64,000 nt of DNA from Nitrosomonas sp. Is79A3 (GTDB taxonomy: Bacteria > Pseudomonadota > Gammaproteobacteria > Burkholderiales > Nitrosomonadaceae), in contig NC_015731.1 of the NCBI RefSeq assembly GCF_000219585.1, positions 2,108,001-2,172,000 of the forward strand, given 5' to 3'. This document shows positions 18,946 to 27,806 of the stretch, piece after piece. Each line of letters begins with the position of its first letter. Positions within the stretch are counted from its first letter, which is position 1. The position numbers were made by a program, and so were the translations under genes. The notes beneath the pieces are model-generated. The model was not told where the DNA came from, searched no databases, and worked only from the letters and a program-made list of their open reading frames with translations.

Positions 18946-20607
18946 ATGATGACCACTACTACTTCAGATCATACTGTCCGCCATTTCCGTGAAGTGCTTT
19001 TCTGGCCAGTGCAAATAATGCCGCTTGCGGGTGTCAAAAACGCACAACCCCACTGGGAATTGCTGGCACAGGGCGGCAAAGACAATCCATGGCGCAGGCT
19101 CAAAGACCGATTTCAAGCGGATGAGCTTGATTTTGCTGAGCGGCACTACAAGGAATTCGTTACCTTTTTGCCCTATGTTCAGCGTTTTATCTACGGCGAA
19201 ACCCGCAGTCATATGTCCGATAATGCGTCTGATCCGCCCGGCAGTTCGGCAATCAAGATATTCCGAAGATGCGGGGTTTCCGCCTTACGACTGATTCTGC
19301 GCGAGGGCGAAGCACCCATCACGCTGGCTGTGGAGCATATCGAACTCTGGTTTTTCGACGACATCAACGTAGCTTTCCTCAAAGTGGAATTGTCTGCCGC
19401 CGATCTACCGTTCGCCTGGGTATGCGACCTGCTGTATCGCTTTGGCCGCGCCTACCCTACAGGCTGGGATGAAGACGGTCACGGCAAGCACAATGTCCAC
19501 CGAGCCGAGTGGCTGTCTGCAGACGGTGCGGTTCTCGCCGTGTCAGATTCAGATAACCAGGAGAAATTTCTCTCCTACACCCGCGAGCACCGTTCACCAG
19601 GCATTTCAGAACACTGGGATTTTCTCCTGCGCCCCTTGGTGCTGGATCCATCGAAGGAAACCGGAATCTTGCGCTACCGCCAGATCGAATACCACCGGAT
19701 GCCATTGATGGCCTTCCTGGCAGTGGACAATCCGCGCGTCATAAGTCGGGAAAACTGGCTGCGCCTCGGCCTGGTCGCCACCCTCCCTCCCGATGAGGCG
19801 TTGCCAACGCATGATCCGGACGTAGCCGAGTTCGAGTCACGCTACTGCTATGACCGCTTTTGGACCGATACCGAGGCCGGCCCCAACACCCGCTTCCTCT
19901 GCACCGGTCGCGCCTTCCTTGTCGTTGGAGATGCGCATGATGACTATTTCCATGACCAAACGAGCGGCATCTTGGCCCAGTTCCGTCACCAGTATGTTTT
20001 GTTGTTTTTGATTACACATTTCCACCGCGCCTCGCTGCTGGTATTTTCCAACCGCATAGCAGATGCGGTGCATGACCTGGATATTCGCGAACCGCAATCT
20101 ATAAATCGTTTCCGGCGCAGAATTTATGCCGGTTTCGAGGCTTTCCTGCGCTTCACCCACCGTTATTGGTATCACGAATTGTCCGAAAGATCCCACGTAC
20201 AGGCACTCTACCGCTTGTGCAGCAAACATCTGAGCAACGATTCCCTGTACCAGGAGGTGAAAGAAGATCTGCGGGACATGAGCCAGTATCTCGACAGCAA
20301 CACGCAGCGCCAGCAATCCACCACAATCGTCCGTCTCACCGTGGTGACCACGTTCAGCATGATCGGCACTGTGACCACCGGCCTGCTCGGCATGAATCTC
20401 CTGGCCGAGGCCGACGCCCCCATCTCCACCCGCCTGACCTATTTCTTCATCACCACGCTGATCACGGCACTACTCATGTTGTTGGCCATTCTCAAGTCGA
20501 AGCAGCTCTCGAGTGTAATGGACATGTTGGCTGATGACCAGAAAAGCTTGCGCAGCCGTCTGGCCGGGCTGGGCAAGGCATGGCAGCGCAACCCGCCCAA
20601 GCCTTGA
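18946..20607 (+). CDS. CorA-like divalent-cation transporter family protein
   Basis: 553 residues with a large N-terminal cytosolic region and, near the C-terminus, two membrane segments. The first (VVTTFSMIGTVTTGLLGMN) ends in the GMN signature of CorA-type Mg2+ channels and the second is FFITTLITALLMLLAIL. The protein is longer than usual CorA. Codon use is much GC-richer than the neighbouring kdp genes, which suggests transfer. A 99-nt diverged copy of codons around 278-310 lies at 21326-21424. The start (ATGATG) lacks an obvious ribosome-binding site. The transported ion is not predictable. Confidence 0.75.
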   Translation: MMTTTTSDHTVRHFREVLFWPVQIMPLAGVKNAQPHWELLAQGGKDNPWRRLKDRFQADELDFAERHYKEFVTFLPYVQRFIYGETRSHMSDNASDPPGSSAIKIFRRCGVSALRLILREGEAPITLAVEHIELWFFDDINVAFLKVELSAADLPFAWVCDLLYRFGRAYPTGWDEDGHGKHNVHRAEWLSADGAVLAVSDSDNQEKFLSYTREHRSPGISEHWDFLLRPLVLDPSKETGILRYRQIEYHRMPLMAFLAVDNPRVISRENWLRLGLVATLPPDEALPTHDPDVAEFESRYCYDRFWTDTEAGPNTRFLCTGRAFLVVGDAHDDYFHDQTSGILAQFRHQYVLLFLITHFHRASLLVFSNRIADAVHDLDIREPQSINRFRRRIYAGFEAFLRFTHRYWYHELSERSHVQALYRLCSKHLSNDSLYQEVKEDLRDMSQYLDSNTQRQQSTTIVRLTVVTTFSMIGTVTTGLLGMNLLAEADAPISTRLTYFFITTLITALLMLLAILKSKQLSSVMDMLADDQKSLRSRLAGLGKAWQRNPPKP

Positions 20608-20649
20608 ATGATCAATGTTCTGCTACCTCTAGGCGTCATCTGCTTATTA

Positions 20650-21195
20650 CTACTTTGAGAAACTCGGAGAAAGTTGATTCGCGGATTCCACGGACTGCTT
20701 TGGTGGAATTGCCCGACATACTTGCCGATATTGTACTGAGGTTATTTTCTTAATAATGCTTCCATGCTGTTTCCATTTTTTTCTTCTCTGTATCTCACAA
20801 GTGACACCGCAGGTTATGGGTCTTCCGTGAGCCATGATGTGGCGGATATGATTGACTTGGTGCTCTGTTCCACATATTGGGCAGTGATGTAAATAAGAAT
20901 CGTTGTTGCCTGTCCTGTTCACGCCCGAAGAGATACTCTCGATCTTCGCTGCATGCGCGGTGGAAAGAATAGCGGACAATACTCCGTCATAACGAGTGTC
21001 ATCGGACGTAACTTCCAATCGCATATGATCTTCACGCTGGGCAATGTGAGTCCCACAATACCAGTCGCTGAGTTCACTGATACATGTTCGATGTGGCACC
21101 TGGGCAATTACCAATTTATTCGCGCCTGCGATAAAAACCACTTTACGTATTGCCGACATATCCGAAGCGCTTACTACGACTATGATACGTTTCAT
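20650..21195 (-). CDS. PII-like protein with Cys-rich C-terminal part
   Basis: 181 residues. The first 90 resemble the PII/GlnB-like fold: a beta-strand start (MKRIIVVVSASDMSAIRKVV) and HMRLEVTSDD..DGVLSAILSTAHAAKIESI near residues 57-92. A Cys cluster follows (CPICGTEHQV..ITCGVTCEIQRRKKW), possibly a zinc ribbon. GAAGGAG precedes the ATG. It is convergent with the CorA-like gene. A sensory or regulatory role is a guess from fold; no amtB or glutamine-synthetase gene is nearby. Confidence 0.5.
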   Translation of the reverse strand: MKRIIVVVSASDMSAIRKVVFIAGANKLVIAQVPHRTCISELSDWYCGTHIAQREDHMRLEVTSDDTRYDGVLSAILSTAHAAKIESISSGVNRTGNNDSYLHHCPICGTEHQVNHIRHIMAHGRPITCGVTCEIQRRKKWKQHGSIIKKITSVQYRQVCRAIPPKQSVESANQLSPSFSK

Positions 21196-21325
21196 GCTAC
21201 TACTCCTTCTCTAACAATTTCACAAAACACAAAACAAACGTTAGAAGAAACAGCGTAAAAACGTTGTAAATTACTAGCTACCGCCTGTAAAGAATTCGTA
21301 TATAAATAGTGGAGACGGGATGAAA

Positions 21326-21424
21326 GCCACTCTCCCTCCCGATGAGTCGTTGCCAACGTATGATCCGGACGTGGTCGAGTTCGAATCACGGTACTGCTAT
21401 AACCGCTTCTGGACCGACACCAGG
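21326..21424 (+). repeat. Partial duplication of the CorA-like gene (99 nt)
   Basis: This segment aligns without gaps to 19777-19875 inside the CorA-like gene, with roughly ten differences, and still reads ATLPPDESLPTYDPDVVEFE in frame. It has no surrounding gene. It shows that a second related copy once existed here or that the region was rearranged. Confidence 0.85.
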
Positions 21425-21752
21425 AAGTTCATAGCAATGAAGCTTTGCAGATACTGCAATGTGAATCACTCTGTTATGACCCTTACTTACTTTCTGTAAA
21501 ATGAAATTGTAGTAAAAGTCTGATTCTAATTTAGGAAAATTAGGTTTTCAAAAATATCATCGCTAAAGAAAGCTATAAGAAGTAAGAAAAAAAATTGTGG
21601 CAAAATTGTGCCAAACTACACTACAATTATCCAAGTTTGGTACAGTGTGACACTGAACTTACGCTTAGCAAGCATTGCAAGTGATTGTTTTTTATATATC
21701 TATAAATTATAGTTATGTTTCGTAATCATTAAGGCAATCTTCCAAATTATTA

Positions 21753-21811
21753 TAGGTACAAAAGCTTCGCTCTTGTACATAGAATTAAGACAGACTGGCT
21801 ATGCCAGACTG
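21753..21811 (+). repeat. Dispersed double-hairpin repeat, copy 2
   Basis: Hairpin 1 is GTACAAAAGC, loop TTC, GCTCTTGTAC; hairpin 2 is CAGACTGGC, loop TAT, GCCAGACTG. Compared with copy 3, a G-C pair near the base of hairpin 1 is replaced by a T-A pair, a compensatory change. Confidence 0.8.
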
Positions 21812-21935
21812 CTAAGGCGGGTTGATTCAAACCCATCTAATCTCAAATATCAAACGTGACAAATCTGACGATTATTGGCGAGTGTTGGCGAGCACTAGCG
21901 GGTATATTTTCAATAAAAACAGTTAATTAATACAC

Positions 21936-21980
21936 CTGCTAATCCGCAGGTCCCAGGTTCGAGCCCTGGTCGGGGAGCCA
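21936..21980 (+). repeat. tRNA-Asn 3' fragment (orphan attachment site)
   Basis: The 45 bases from the anticodon loop region to CCA match the 3' part of tRNA-Asn (42639-42714) except at the anticodon (GCT in place of GTT). The 5' half is absent, so it cannot be a working tRNA. It is the type of half-site left by site-specific integration into tRNA-Asn. Confidence 0.85.
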
Positions 21981-22048
21981 AAAAGGGCAAAAACCATCAA
22001 AAAGCTTTCTGCAAAATGAAGTAAGTCAGGATAAAGACAATCCGCGCT

Positions 22049-22884
22049 CTATTGGGCACCCTGGGTTAGTGCTTGGTAATCTGTGTCTACGTCGTAACCA
22101 CGATCTTCTCCAACTGTGGCTCCCGATTTTGTGTTGGATTGCAACAACTTAAGAGATTCTTCCCGTTCAGCTATTCCTGTTGCCGCCGATACGCTGACAT
22201 CTACTACCAGGCCGTTACGGTTCTCCATCAATACATGCCCCATGTAGCACAGACGACTGGCATCGCCGTCACTCTTGCGCACCAGACGTGCATCGGAATC
22301 AGTGGTCGATTCATGGGTGGCGTTACTGCGCTTTTCCCCTGCAAAATCACGGCTCGGGTTGCGGGTGTGATCGTCCGGCAGATTGCTGCCGCCATTCTTG
22401 CGTATGAAACTTTTGTGCAAAGCAACAGGCTTCCAGTTGTGTGCCATCAATGCTGAAGTGCTCGTCACCACTTAATTCCACCCACTCTGCCAGTTGTTTG
22501 ACACCTGCAAAGAAATGCCCGGACACTTCGCTATCCAACAAACGACACCCCGGTTCTGGGTAAAGATGTTGTGATCCCATACCGGATCGTCTATGTCCAA
22601 CCTAACAAACCAGCGGTACAGCAGGTTATATTCAATATGCTCGACCAGTTGCCGCTCGAATCTGATCGTAAACAGTACCTGCAACAGCGATGTTCTCAAT
22701 AATCGCTCCGGCGGTATCGAGAGGCGGCCTTCTTTCGAGTAAACAGCTTCAAGTTGATGATCCATCTCCTTGAGTATTCCATCCACCAATACTTTCAAAG
22801 GGGCAGTGCATGATTACCAGGAATCCTTTCTTCCAGATTGACATAGCTAAAAAGCTGTTGTCGTAAGTGTTCAATTCCGCGCAT
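22049..22884 (-). pseudogene. IS5-type transposase, multiply frameshifted
   Basis: From ATG 22884 (MRGIEHLRQQLFSYVNLEE) through VDGILKEMDHQLEAVYS, FSIDGTQLEACCFAQK, GEKRSNATHESTTDSDARL and MGHVLMENRNGLVVDV the sequence follows an IS5/IS4-like transposase. At least three frame changes occur (near 22800, 22500 and 22450), and the last catalytic block and C-terminus are missing beyond GYDVDTDYQAL. Non-functional. Confidence 0.75.
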
Positions 22885-22897
22885 AATTTATGAGGTG

Positions 22898-23021
22898 AGG
22901 GGGACATGAAATTTTATCCGACTCGGTGGGTTTTTCAACGGCCTGTTACCGCCTTTACCGCCATTCAAAGGCTCGATTAGAAAAACTGTCAATGGAATAA
23001 TTGTCATGAATATGTCCCCCT
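22898..23021. repeat. Inverted 10-mers AGGGGGACAT bounding 124 bp
   Basis: AGGGGGACAT at 22898-22907 and its reverse complement at 23012-23021 flank a short non-coding stretch between the IS5-type remnant and the alpA remnant. It could be the fused ends of insertion sequences. No gene is seen. Confidence 0.35.
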
Positions 23022-23232
23022 TAAATTTTTTCAATCAGAGCGCGAATATCCTCCATGCGCCAAGCCGTTATACGTGAACCGAGCTTTACTTGTTCAGGAT
23101 AACGGCCAGACTTATGCCAGCCCACCAGGTCGATTTGCAAACAGCGATAATTGGAAGAATCGGCGGTTCAGCTTTACGATTGCCGATGATTTGGGGTAGG
23201 TGAAGAAAGCCTGTTTCTGGTAGTTGTTTCAT
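23021..23232 (-). pseudogene. AlpA-family phage/element regulator, frameshifted
   Basis: The reading starts MKQLPETGFLHLPQIIGNRK and then KSTWWAG, typical of AlpA-like HTH regulators. After a one-base deletion near 23100 it continues in another frame as KSGRYPEQVKLGSRITAW and RMEDIRALIEKI. With the missing base it would be about 70 residues, the normal size. It is a relic of an integrative element, perhaps the one whose integrase is at 24311. Confidence 0.75.
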
Positions 23233-23478
23233 TTGATGCCGTCCTTTATTGGATTGGAACAGATAGCATCTTAAAATTATGGATAATGTGAAGTCACGGT
23301 ACGCAAAACAGCCCTTTGCGTGCTTTTTTATGATTATTTTTTTCTTCGCGATTTTGATGTAATTCCAATTACAGATAGAAACAGTAATAATTATATTAGT
23401 TTAAATTATTAAAAACAGTTAGTTATATATTTTATAATTTTCATTTCTATCAAGAATTGGAATAACTTGCTTTCTGGG

Positions 23479-23682
23479 TCACTTCGAAATGCTGCTCATC
23501 ATTTCCAAAGTCTTACCTGTGTCTTTATGTTTTTTCTTCCACCTTTTTCGTACTAAAGATTCAGTTAAACCTTTTTCTTCTGCAACCTTTTCTATGGCTT
23601 CTTCCAAGATAATTCCTTGGTGAAAACGGTGATATTCTACCGAGAAAGCAGTCCAATATTCCTTAATGCGCTCGGAAGTTTT
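23479..23682 (-). pseudogene. C-terminal gene fragment near the alpA relic
   Basis: About 66 codons without a start read ERIKEYWTAFSVEYHRFHQG, then ILEEAIEKVAEEKGLTESLV and RKRWKKKHKDTGKTLEMM. The composition is helical and charged, like an accessory gene of AlpA/P4-type elements. The upstream frame is blocked by TGA. The family is not identified. Confidence 0.4.
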
Positions 23683-24235
23683 TCACCAAAATCACTTCTG
23701 ACCAAGTGAAATACGATGTTGTTGACAGTTACGGGAAATTGATGGAGTTAGTGAAGTAAGGATTAGCAGAGCGCTGGCCTAGCCTTTATATCTCGCCGCG
23801 TTACGCGCCACTGCTTCCATCTGCTCCAAGACGCTCTCTGAAATCAATCAAGGCGAGCCGACTAAAGTGCGTTCTGGAAGTTCGGCATTACGCCATACTA
23901 TAATTGCAACAGCGCTGAACTAAAAGCATAATATAAAGTTTATAACTTATGGTTTTGATGGATTCGAATCCGTGTTTTTCTGCAATTATTAATCTCCAAA
24001 CTTTGGAAGTTACACATTGTTGCATCATCCATTTATCCTTAATAAACAATTGGAATTGAAAGGAGTAAATTTCAATGGCTATTTTGAATTTATTTGCTGT
24101 TTGGAAATGAAGCTTCTGAAGGCATCCAATCCCAACCAAACTTCTTACTGGGACTATAACTGGGGCTATATTGAATAAATGCGGTTAAATATGGTAGAAA
24201 ACTCCAGATACATAAGCATAACCATTTGATTATAT
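23683..24235. other. Gene-poor stretch between element remnants
   Basis: No supported gene. A short plus-strand tail reading DQVKYDVVDSYGKLMELVK and then a stop (ending near 23759) looks like the end of a lost gene. The rest is AT-rich with many stops in all frames. Confidence 0.4.
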
Positions 24236-24285
24236 TGGTTCTGTTGCGCAGAATCGAACTCTGGACCTTCTGATTACGAATCAGC
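24236..24285 (-). repeat. tRNA-Thr(CGT)-like 3' fragment (attachment half-site)
   Basis: On the minus strand an anticodon arm (CTGATTCGTAATCAG, anticodon CGT) is followed by GGTCCAGAGTTCGATTCTG and an acceptor 3' strand ending in ACCA. There is no 5' half, and the T-stem is poorly paired, so it is not a functional tRNA. It lies 25 bp from the end of the P4-type integrase and is the likely attachment scar. Confidence 0.6.
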
Positions 24286-24310
24286 GTAGATGAATTCAAA
24301 TTCAAGTATG

Positions 24311-25567
24311 TTACGCAGTCCCACGAATAGATCTGACCACAGCATCCGTCTTAACCGCAGAACAATATGCGGCCCACTCAGCCATCAATGCAGTGCGTTT
24401 GGCGAACTGCGTACCTCGCTGGTAGGCACGCTCGACAGCATCCGGCAACTGATGCGCTAGTGCGTGCTCAGCAACCTCGCGCGGGTAATTTGTAGTCTCT
24501 GCCGCCCACATACGGAAAGTACTACGAAAACCATGCACTGTTACACTAGCACCACTGGCATCGACCCAGACTAGCTTGTCATCGCCATTCATGCGCCGGA
24601 TCACGGCCGTCAATGACATATCGGACAATGGTTGACCCTGTGTTCCCGCAAACACAATATCTCTATCCTTCGATATAGAATCCAGCAGGGCCAGCGCCGC
24701 ATCACTCAATGGAATCTGATGTTCACGTTTAGCCTTCATACGCTCCGCAGGTATCGTCCAAACCTTGCTGATCGTATCGAACTCAGTCCATCGAGCGCCG
24801 CGCACCTCACCCGACCGGCACGCGGTCAGGATTGTGAACTCTACCGCTCGAGCGGATATACCTTCCCGCACCCTCAATGCAGACATAAATGCACCTACGT
24901 GCTGCCACGGTAACGATGGATGGTGTGTTGTCCTACTGGATTTGCTGATAGTTGCCAGTAGGTTTGCTAGATGATCTTTCCATCGAGCAGGGTTTTCGCC
25001 AGTACGATAACCGCTGGTGGTAGCCCACCCTAGGACTGACTCGATACGACCTCGTAGGCGACTAGCGGTTTCGGTCTTATTCTCCCATATAGGTGAAAGA
25101 CATTTCACGACCAGGCCGGTGTCAATCTCGGCCACGGGTAAATGCCCGAACACCGGGCTAGCGTAAGTTTTTAGTGTATTTGTCCATTGATCGATATGCT
25201 TGGCATTTTTCCAGCCTGCTTTATGCGCTAGGATATATGCCTCGGCGCACTGGTCGAATGTCATCATCTTGGCGCTGGCCAGTGCTGCTGCTATCTGTTT
25301 CTGCTTTTTGGCTGTTAAAGGATTGATACCATTGATAAGCAGTTTCCGTGCATCCATTGCCTTCTGACGAGCCTCAGCCAAACTCACGGTATGCGTCGGT
25401 CCCAATCCCATCCCGAAAGACCTACCGTTCACCATATAACGAAAAAGCCAAGACTTTGCGCCAGTGGTTGTGATCTGGAGAGTTAAACCTCCACCATCGC
25501 CATATAATCCCGGCTTAGTAAGCTTGGTAATCTGCAGTGCAGAAAGTCTTTGTTGTTGGCGTGCCAT
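24311..25567 (-). CDS. P4-type tyrosine recombinase (integrase)
   Basis: 418 residues. The DUF4102-type N-terminal domain (LTKPGLYGDGGGLTLQITTTG), SAM-like core-binding domain and catalytic domain are all present. Catalytic residues: Arg in TACRSGEVRGARW, His and Arg in HGFRSTFRMW, His in EHALAHQ, Tyr in ERAYQRG. The start ATG is preceded by a repeat-rich leader that shares 21 bp with DNA beyond tRNA-Ser. The element it served is largely gone: an AlpA relic lies on one side and hypotheticals on the other. Confidence 0.9.
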   Translation of the reverse strand: MARQQQRLSALQITKLTKPGLYGDGGGLTLQITTTGAKSWLFRYMVNGRSFGMGLGPTHTVSLAEARQKAMDARKLLINGINPLTAKKQKQIAAALASAKMMTFDQCAEAYILAHKAGWKNAKHIDQWTNTLKTYASPVFGHLPVAEIDTGLVVKCLSPIWENKTETASRLRGRIESVLGWATTSGYRTGENPARWKDHLANLLATISKSSRTTHHPSLPWQHVGAFMSALRVREGISARAVEFTILTACRSGEVRGARWTEFDTISKVWTIPAERMKAKREHQIPLSDAALALLDSISKDRDIVFAGTQGQPLSDMSLTAVIRRMNGDDKLVWVDASGASVTVHGFRSTFRMWAAETTNYPREVAEHALAHQLPDAVERAYQRGTQFAKRTALMAEWAAYCSAVKTDAVVRSIRGTA

Positions 25568-25578
25568 GTTATCTATTG

Positions 25579-25599
25579 ACTATCAAATTGACTATCAAA
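25579..25599 (+). repeat. 21-bp direct repeat, copy B (integrase leader)
   Basis: Identical to 7484-7504 beyond tRNA-Ser(GGA). It ends 12 nt upstream of the integrase ATG. It might be an integrase or excisionase binding site left at both places by the same element type. Confidence 0.6.
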
Positions 25600-25800
25600 C
25601 TATAACAGGATTTAGTTGGATTGCATAGAACAACTTTGGACAATTATATTATGTAACATATTGTCTTATAGGTTATCTTATGGACAAACTTGGATGATAT
25701 CAGATAACCATTAGGCGGACGCCTTCCGCCAATAGCCTAGTATCTATGAGATCACAAGCCCTTAAAAACCACCTTTAGATGATACGAATAGAGTGAATTG

Positions 25801-26247
25801 TTATGTTTTTACAGAAACGTTCTCTAAACCGTGCACTTCGAATTCTTGAGCCCACTTTTCTTCATGCTTGCCCAATACCTTGAATCTTTCCAAGGGCTCC
25901 AAATTCAAAAATTCTTTTTCTCCTAACTCTCTGATCGCGTCCCTCAATGCAAGCCGATCTATCAGCTCATCCCAGAACGTTTCTTCGTTATATTCATCAA
26001 TGAAATCTCGATGTGGCGATTCCATTTCAAAAAAATGGGTCGGGTAGTAACCATCCAGCTCCTTTGAATATTTCACCTTATCTTCACAACCGAATTCAGA
26101 TGAAAGCGCGAACAGCTTTCCTTCGAGCTCTTCGTAGGGCCTCTCAATTGGCCCCTTTTCAACCTTATTTGCCGAAATCACCCAATTTGCAATATCAATC
26201 ATTTCAAGGAGGGTAACAAACTCTTTTTTTGTAAAATTGATTTTCAT
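25801..26247 (-). CDS. Hypothetical protein
   Basis: 148 residues from the chosen ATG (MKINFTKKEFVTLLEMIDIA). It is acidic and mostly helical with no signal peptide or membrane segment, and contains YEELEGKLFALSSEFGCEDK and FIDEYNEETFWDELIDRLAL. A longer reading to 26325 would add a hydrophobic stretch over AT-rich DNA and is less likely. I do not recognise a family. It lies between the P4-type integrase and another hypothetical on the same strand, so it is probably accessory. Confidence 0.6.
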   Translation of the reverse strand: MKINFTKKEFVTLLEMIDIANWVISANKVEKGPIERPYEELEGKLFALSSEFGCEDKVKYSKELDGYYPTHFFEMESPHRDFIDEYNEETFWDELIDRLALRDAIRELGEKEFLNLEPLERFKVLGKHEEKWAQEFEVHGLENVSVKT

Positions 26248-26282
26248 GTTTATTTCCGATTTAAATAAAAAAACAGCCGTTA

Positions 26283-26399
26283 GGGTCAAATACAGAACCA
26301 CGAATCCAGGGTAGGCAATGCACACATCACAAGATCAAAAAACAAACAATATGCTGAATTCCATCGGCAATATTCTAAATTCGCAACCTAGCCCCGTGT
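26283..26399 (+). repeat. Diverged direct repeat, copy 1
   Basis: About 110 bp beginning GGGTCAAATACAGAACCACG resembles 27641-27746 (GGGTCAGGTACAGAATCACG..), with shared blocks through AGGCAATGC, ATTC and CGATATTC/GCAATATTC. It is intergenic in both places and may be a decayed mobile sequence. Confidence 0.5.
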
Positions 26400-26463
26400 T
26401 CATCGTCAACAAGAATCTTCTACTCGGATCGTACGGTCGCAAGAATTAATTTATAGATGCAAT

Positions 26464-27192
26464 CTAATCAACCGCTTCGATTTCTGAAACAACCGATCTG
26501 GATCCCAATCCATAAAAATTAGTGAAAAAAGCAAGCCGATCGCTATAGTGTACTTTAACAATGGTGGCATTTTTTAAGGTGGTAATTGCAAAATCGTATA
26601 AATCATGATCATCTATGACGAAATGACGGAATTTGCTCCCGCCAGTGCCAACTTGTATCGTCATAAAGTAGCTTCTATTGGCGCCCTTGTTTTTGATTAA
26701 ATTTGTTATTCTTCCCAACTCAACACCGTGGGAAATTTCCTGATCCATAGTATAAATGTTGCCAGCAAACTGTTTTTGCTCTAAGGGTTGATTCTGAATA
26801 ACCGGATAAACCGCCACCAATTCGTTTACAGAAGAACAAGATAGCAGTGAATTATTTTTGGGTGTTTTAAATTCCAGTACGACGTTATTGCCAATGAGAT
26901 TCTCAAGCTCTTCGTACCGATCCTTTTCAAAACAAAACTGCCATGGATTAGAAACCAGGTTAGGAGGTTGATTTCCAAGACTAATAAAAGTCATACTTTC
27001 ATGTCCGAGTGAAATTTCCCCAACATAAGCTCTGGTTACATTATTATCACGGCTTATTCTATTTAATTGACCGGAGACGTAACCTTCCGTGGTATGCAGT
27101 AATGGTCCGGCAGCAATCCATCCAGGCGCATAAATCAACATAAGTAATAAAAACATTACATTGATACTAAGATGCCTGAGTAATCTAATCAT
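26464..27192 (-). CDS. Hypothetical exported protein
   Basis: About 242 residues from the ATG at 27192. The N-terminus is a signal peptide (basic MIRLLRHLS, hydrophobic VMFLLLMLIYAPGWIAAG). The mature part is mixed alpha/beta with two related-looking blocks (YVSGQLNRISRDNN..SLGHESMTF and LGRITNLIKNKGANRSYFMT), perhaps a duplicated domain. The family is not recognised. The upstream in-frame extension to 27303 does not look coding. Confidence 0.6.
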   Translation of the reverse strand: MIRLLRHLSINVMFLLLMLIYAPGWIAAGPLLHTTEGYVSGQLNRISRDNNVTRAYVGEISLGHESMTFISLGNQPPNLVSNPWQFCFEKDRYEELENLIGNNVVLEFKTPKNNSLLSCSSVNELVAVYPVIQNQPLEQKQFAGNIYTMDQEISHGVELGRITNLIKNKGANRSYFMTIQVGTGGSKFRHFVIDDHDLYDFAITTLKNATIVKVHYSDRLAFFTNFYGLGSRSVVSEIEAVD

Positions 27193-27432
27193 GATTGTTA
27201 CGTTCTCGTAGTTTGTGTCGAAGTTTTCAGTGCGCAAATCCAATATACCCTTAAGCAAGCTTCCAATGCGCTTTTCTATGCAGATCATTGAAACAAGAAA
27301 CAAGTATTCCTGGCGATTCCAATCTAGACCAATGAAGGTAAACAGAAACTGAATAAATTCATAAATCCGTACTGAAAATTATGGAAACGCTGAATAATTT
27401 GTTCAAAAGCACCTAAAACACCTGGGGAATGT

Positions 27433-27634
27433 ATGAGTCGCTATAAGATACATCGATCACACCGTACCGGATGATTACACGCCGCCGTTCTTGGCGCCAA
27501 CGCCAACGATGGTATCCGTTTCAACAGCAAGTCTTATTATCGGCGTAGCATCAGCTCAGGCAATACATGCGGATATTCTTATTGCTGGCTTTGTCGGCTT
27601 GGTTGCAGGCGCCATGTCATGGCTATCGGTGTGA
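27433..27634 (+). pseudogene. VIT1/CCC1-family transporter, broken
   Basis: Starts MSRYKIHRSHRTG, then TGA where relatives have Trp, then LHAAVLGAN. After a one-base shift it continues VSTASLIIGVASAQAIHADI and LIAGFVGLVAGAMS, the first membrane part of VIT-type iron/manganese transporters. It ends about 65 codons in, and the rest of the gene is absent. Confidence 0.7.
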
Positions 27635-27640
27635 TCCTCT

Positions 27641-27746
27641 GGGTCAGGTACAGAATCACGAATCAAGCACAGGCAATGCGGACACCACGAATTCACAAAA
27701 CAGAAACATACTTAATTCATAGGCGATATTCTTGATTCGCGACCCC
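27641..27746 (+). repeat. Diverged direct repeat, copy 2
   Basis: Partner of 26283-26399. It is followed by a short tandem pattern in which TTATTGTTC occurs three times (27750-27790) with two CGTGACCCC/CGCGACCCC blocks. Confidence 0.5.
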
Positions 27747-27806
27747 TTATTGTTCTGCCTTATTGTTCGTGACCCCTTATTGTTCGGGCTGACGGTAATT
27801 ACTGTT

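Larger units (their letters stand above)
21580..21980 (+). repeat. Integrative-element end sequence, copy 1, with double-hairpin repeat
   Basis: About 400 bp that matches 55000-55355 and, in its last 130 bp, 56249-56376. It contains CGTAATCATTAAGGCAAT, a double-hairpin repeat (21753-21811), ACGTGACAAATCTGACG, tandem TTGGCGAG units and AAAAACAGTTAATTAA, and it ends in the tRNA-Asn 3' fragment. TTGGCGAG repeats could be integrase arm sites. No full tRNA-Asn or integrase of this type lies on its left, so it is an orphan element end. Confidence 0.75.

Noticed and set aside
24090..24305. 71-codon minus-strand frame beside the P4-type integrase
   Set aside because: It runs over the tRNA-Thr fragment and AT-rich DNA; no coding signs.
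25721..25740. GGCGGA..TCCGCC hairpin as a terminator
   Set aside because: There is no T-run after the stem on either strand and no gene ends at the right distance.
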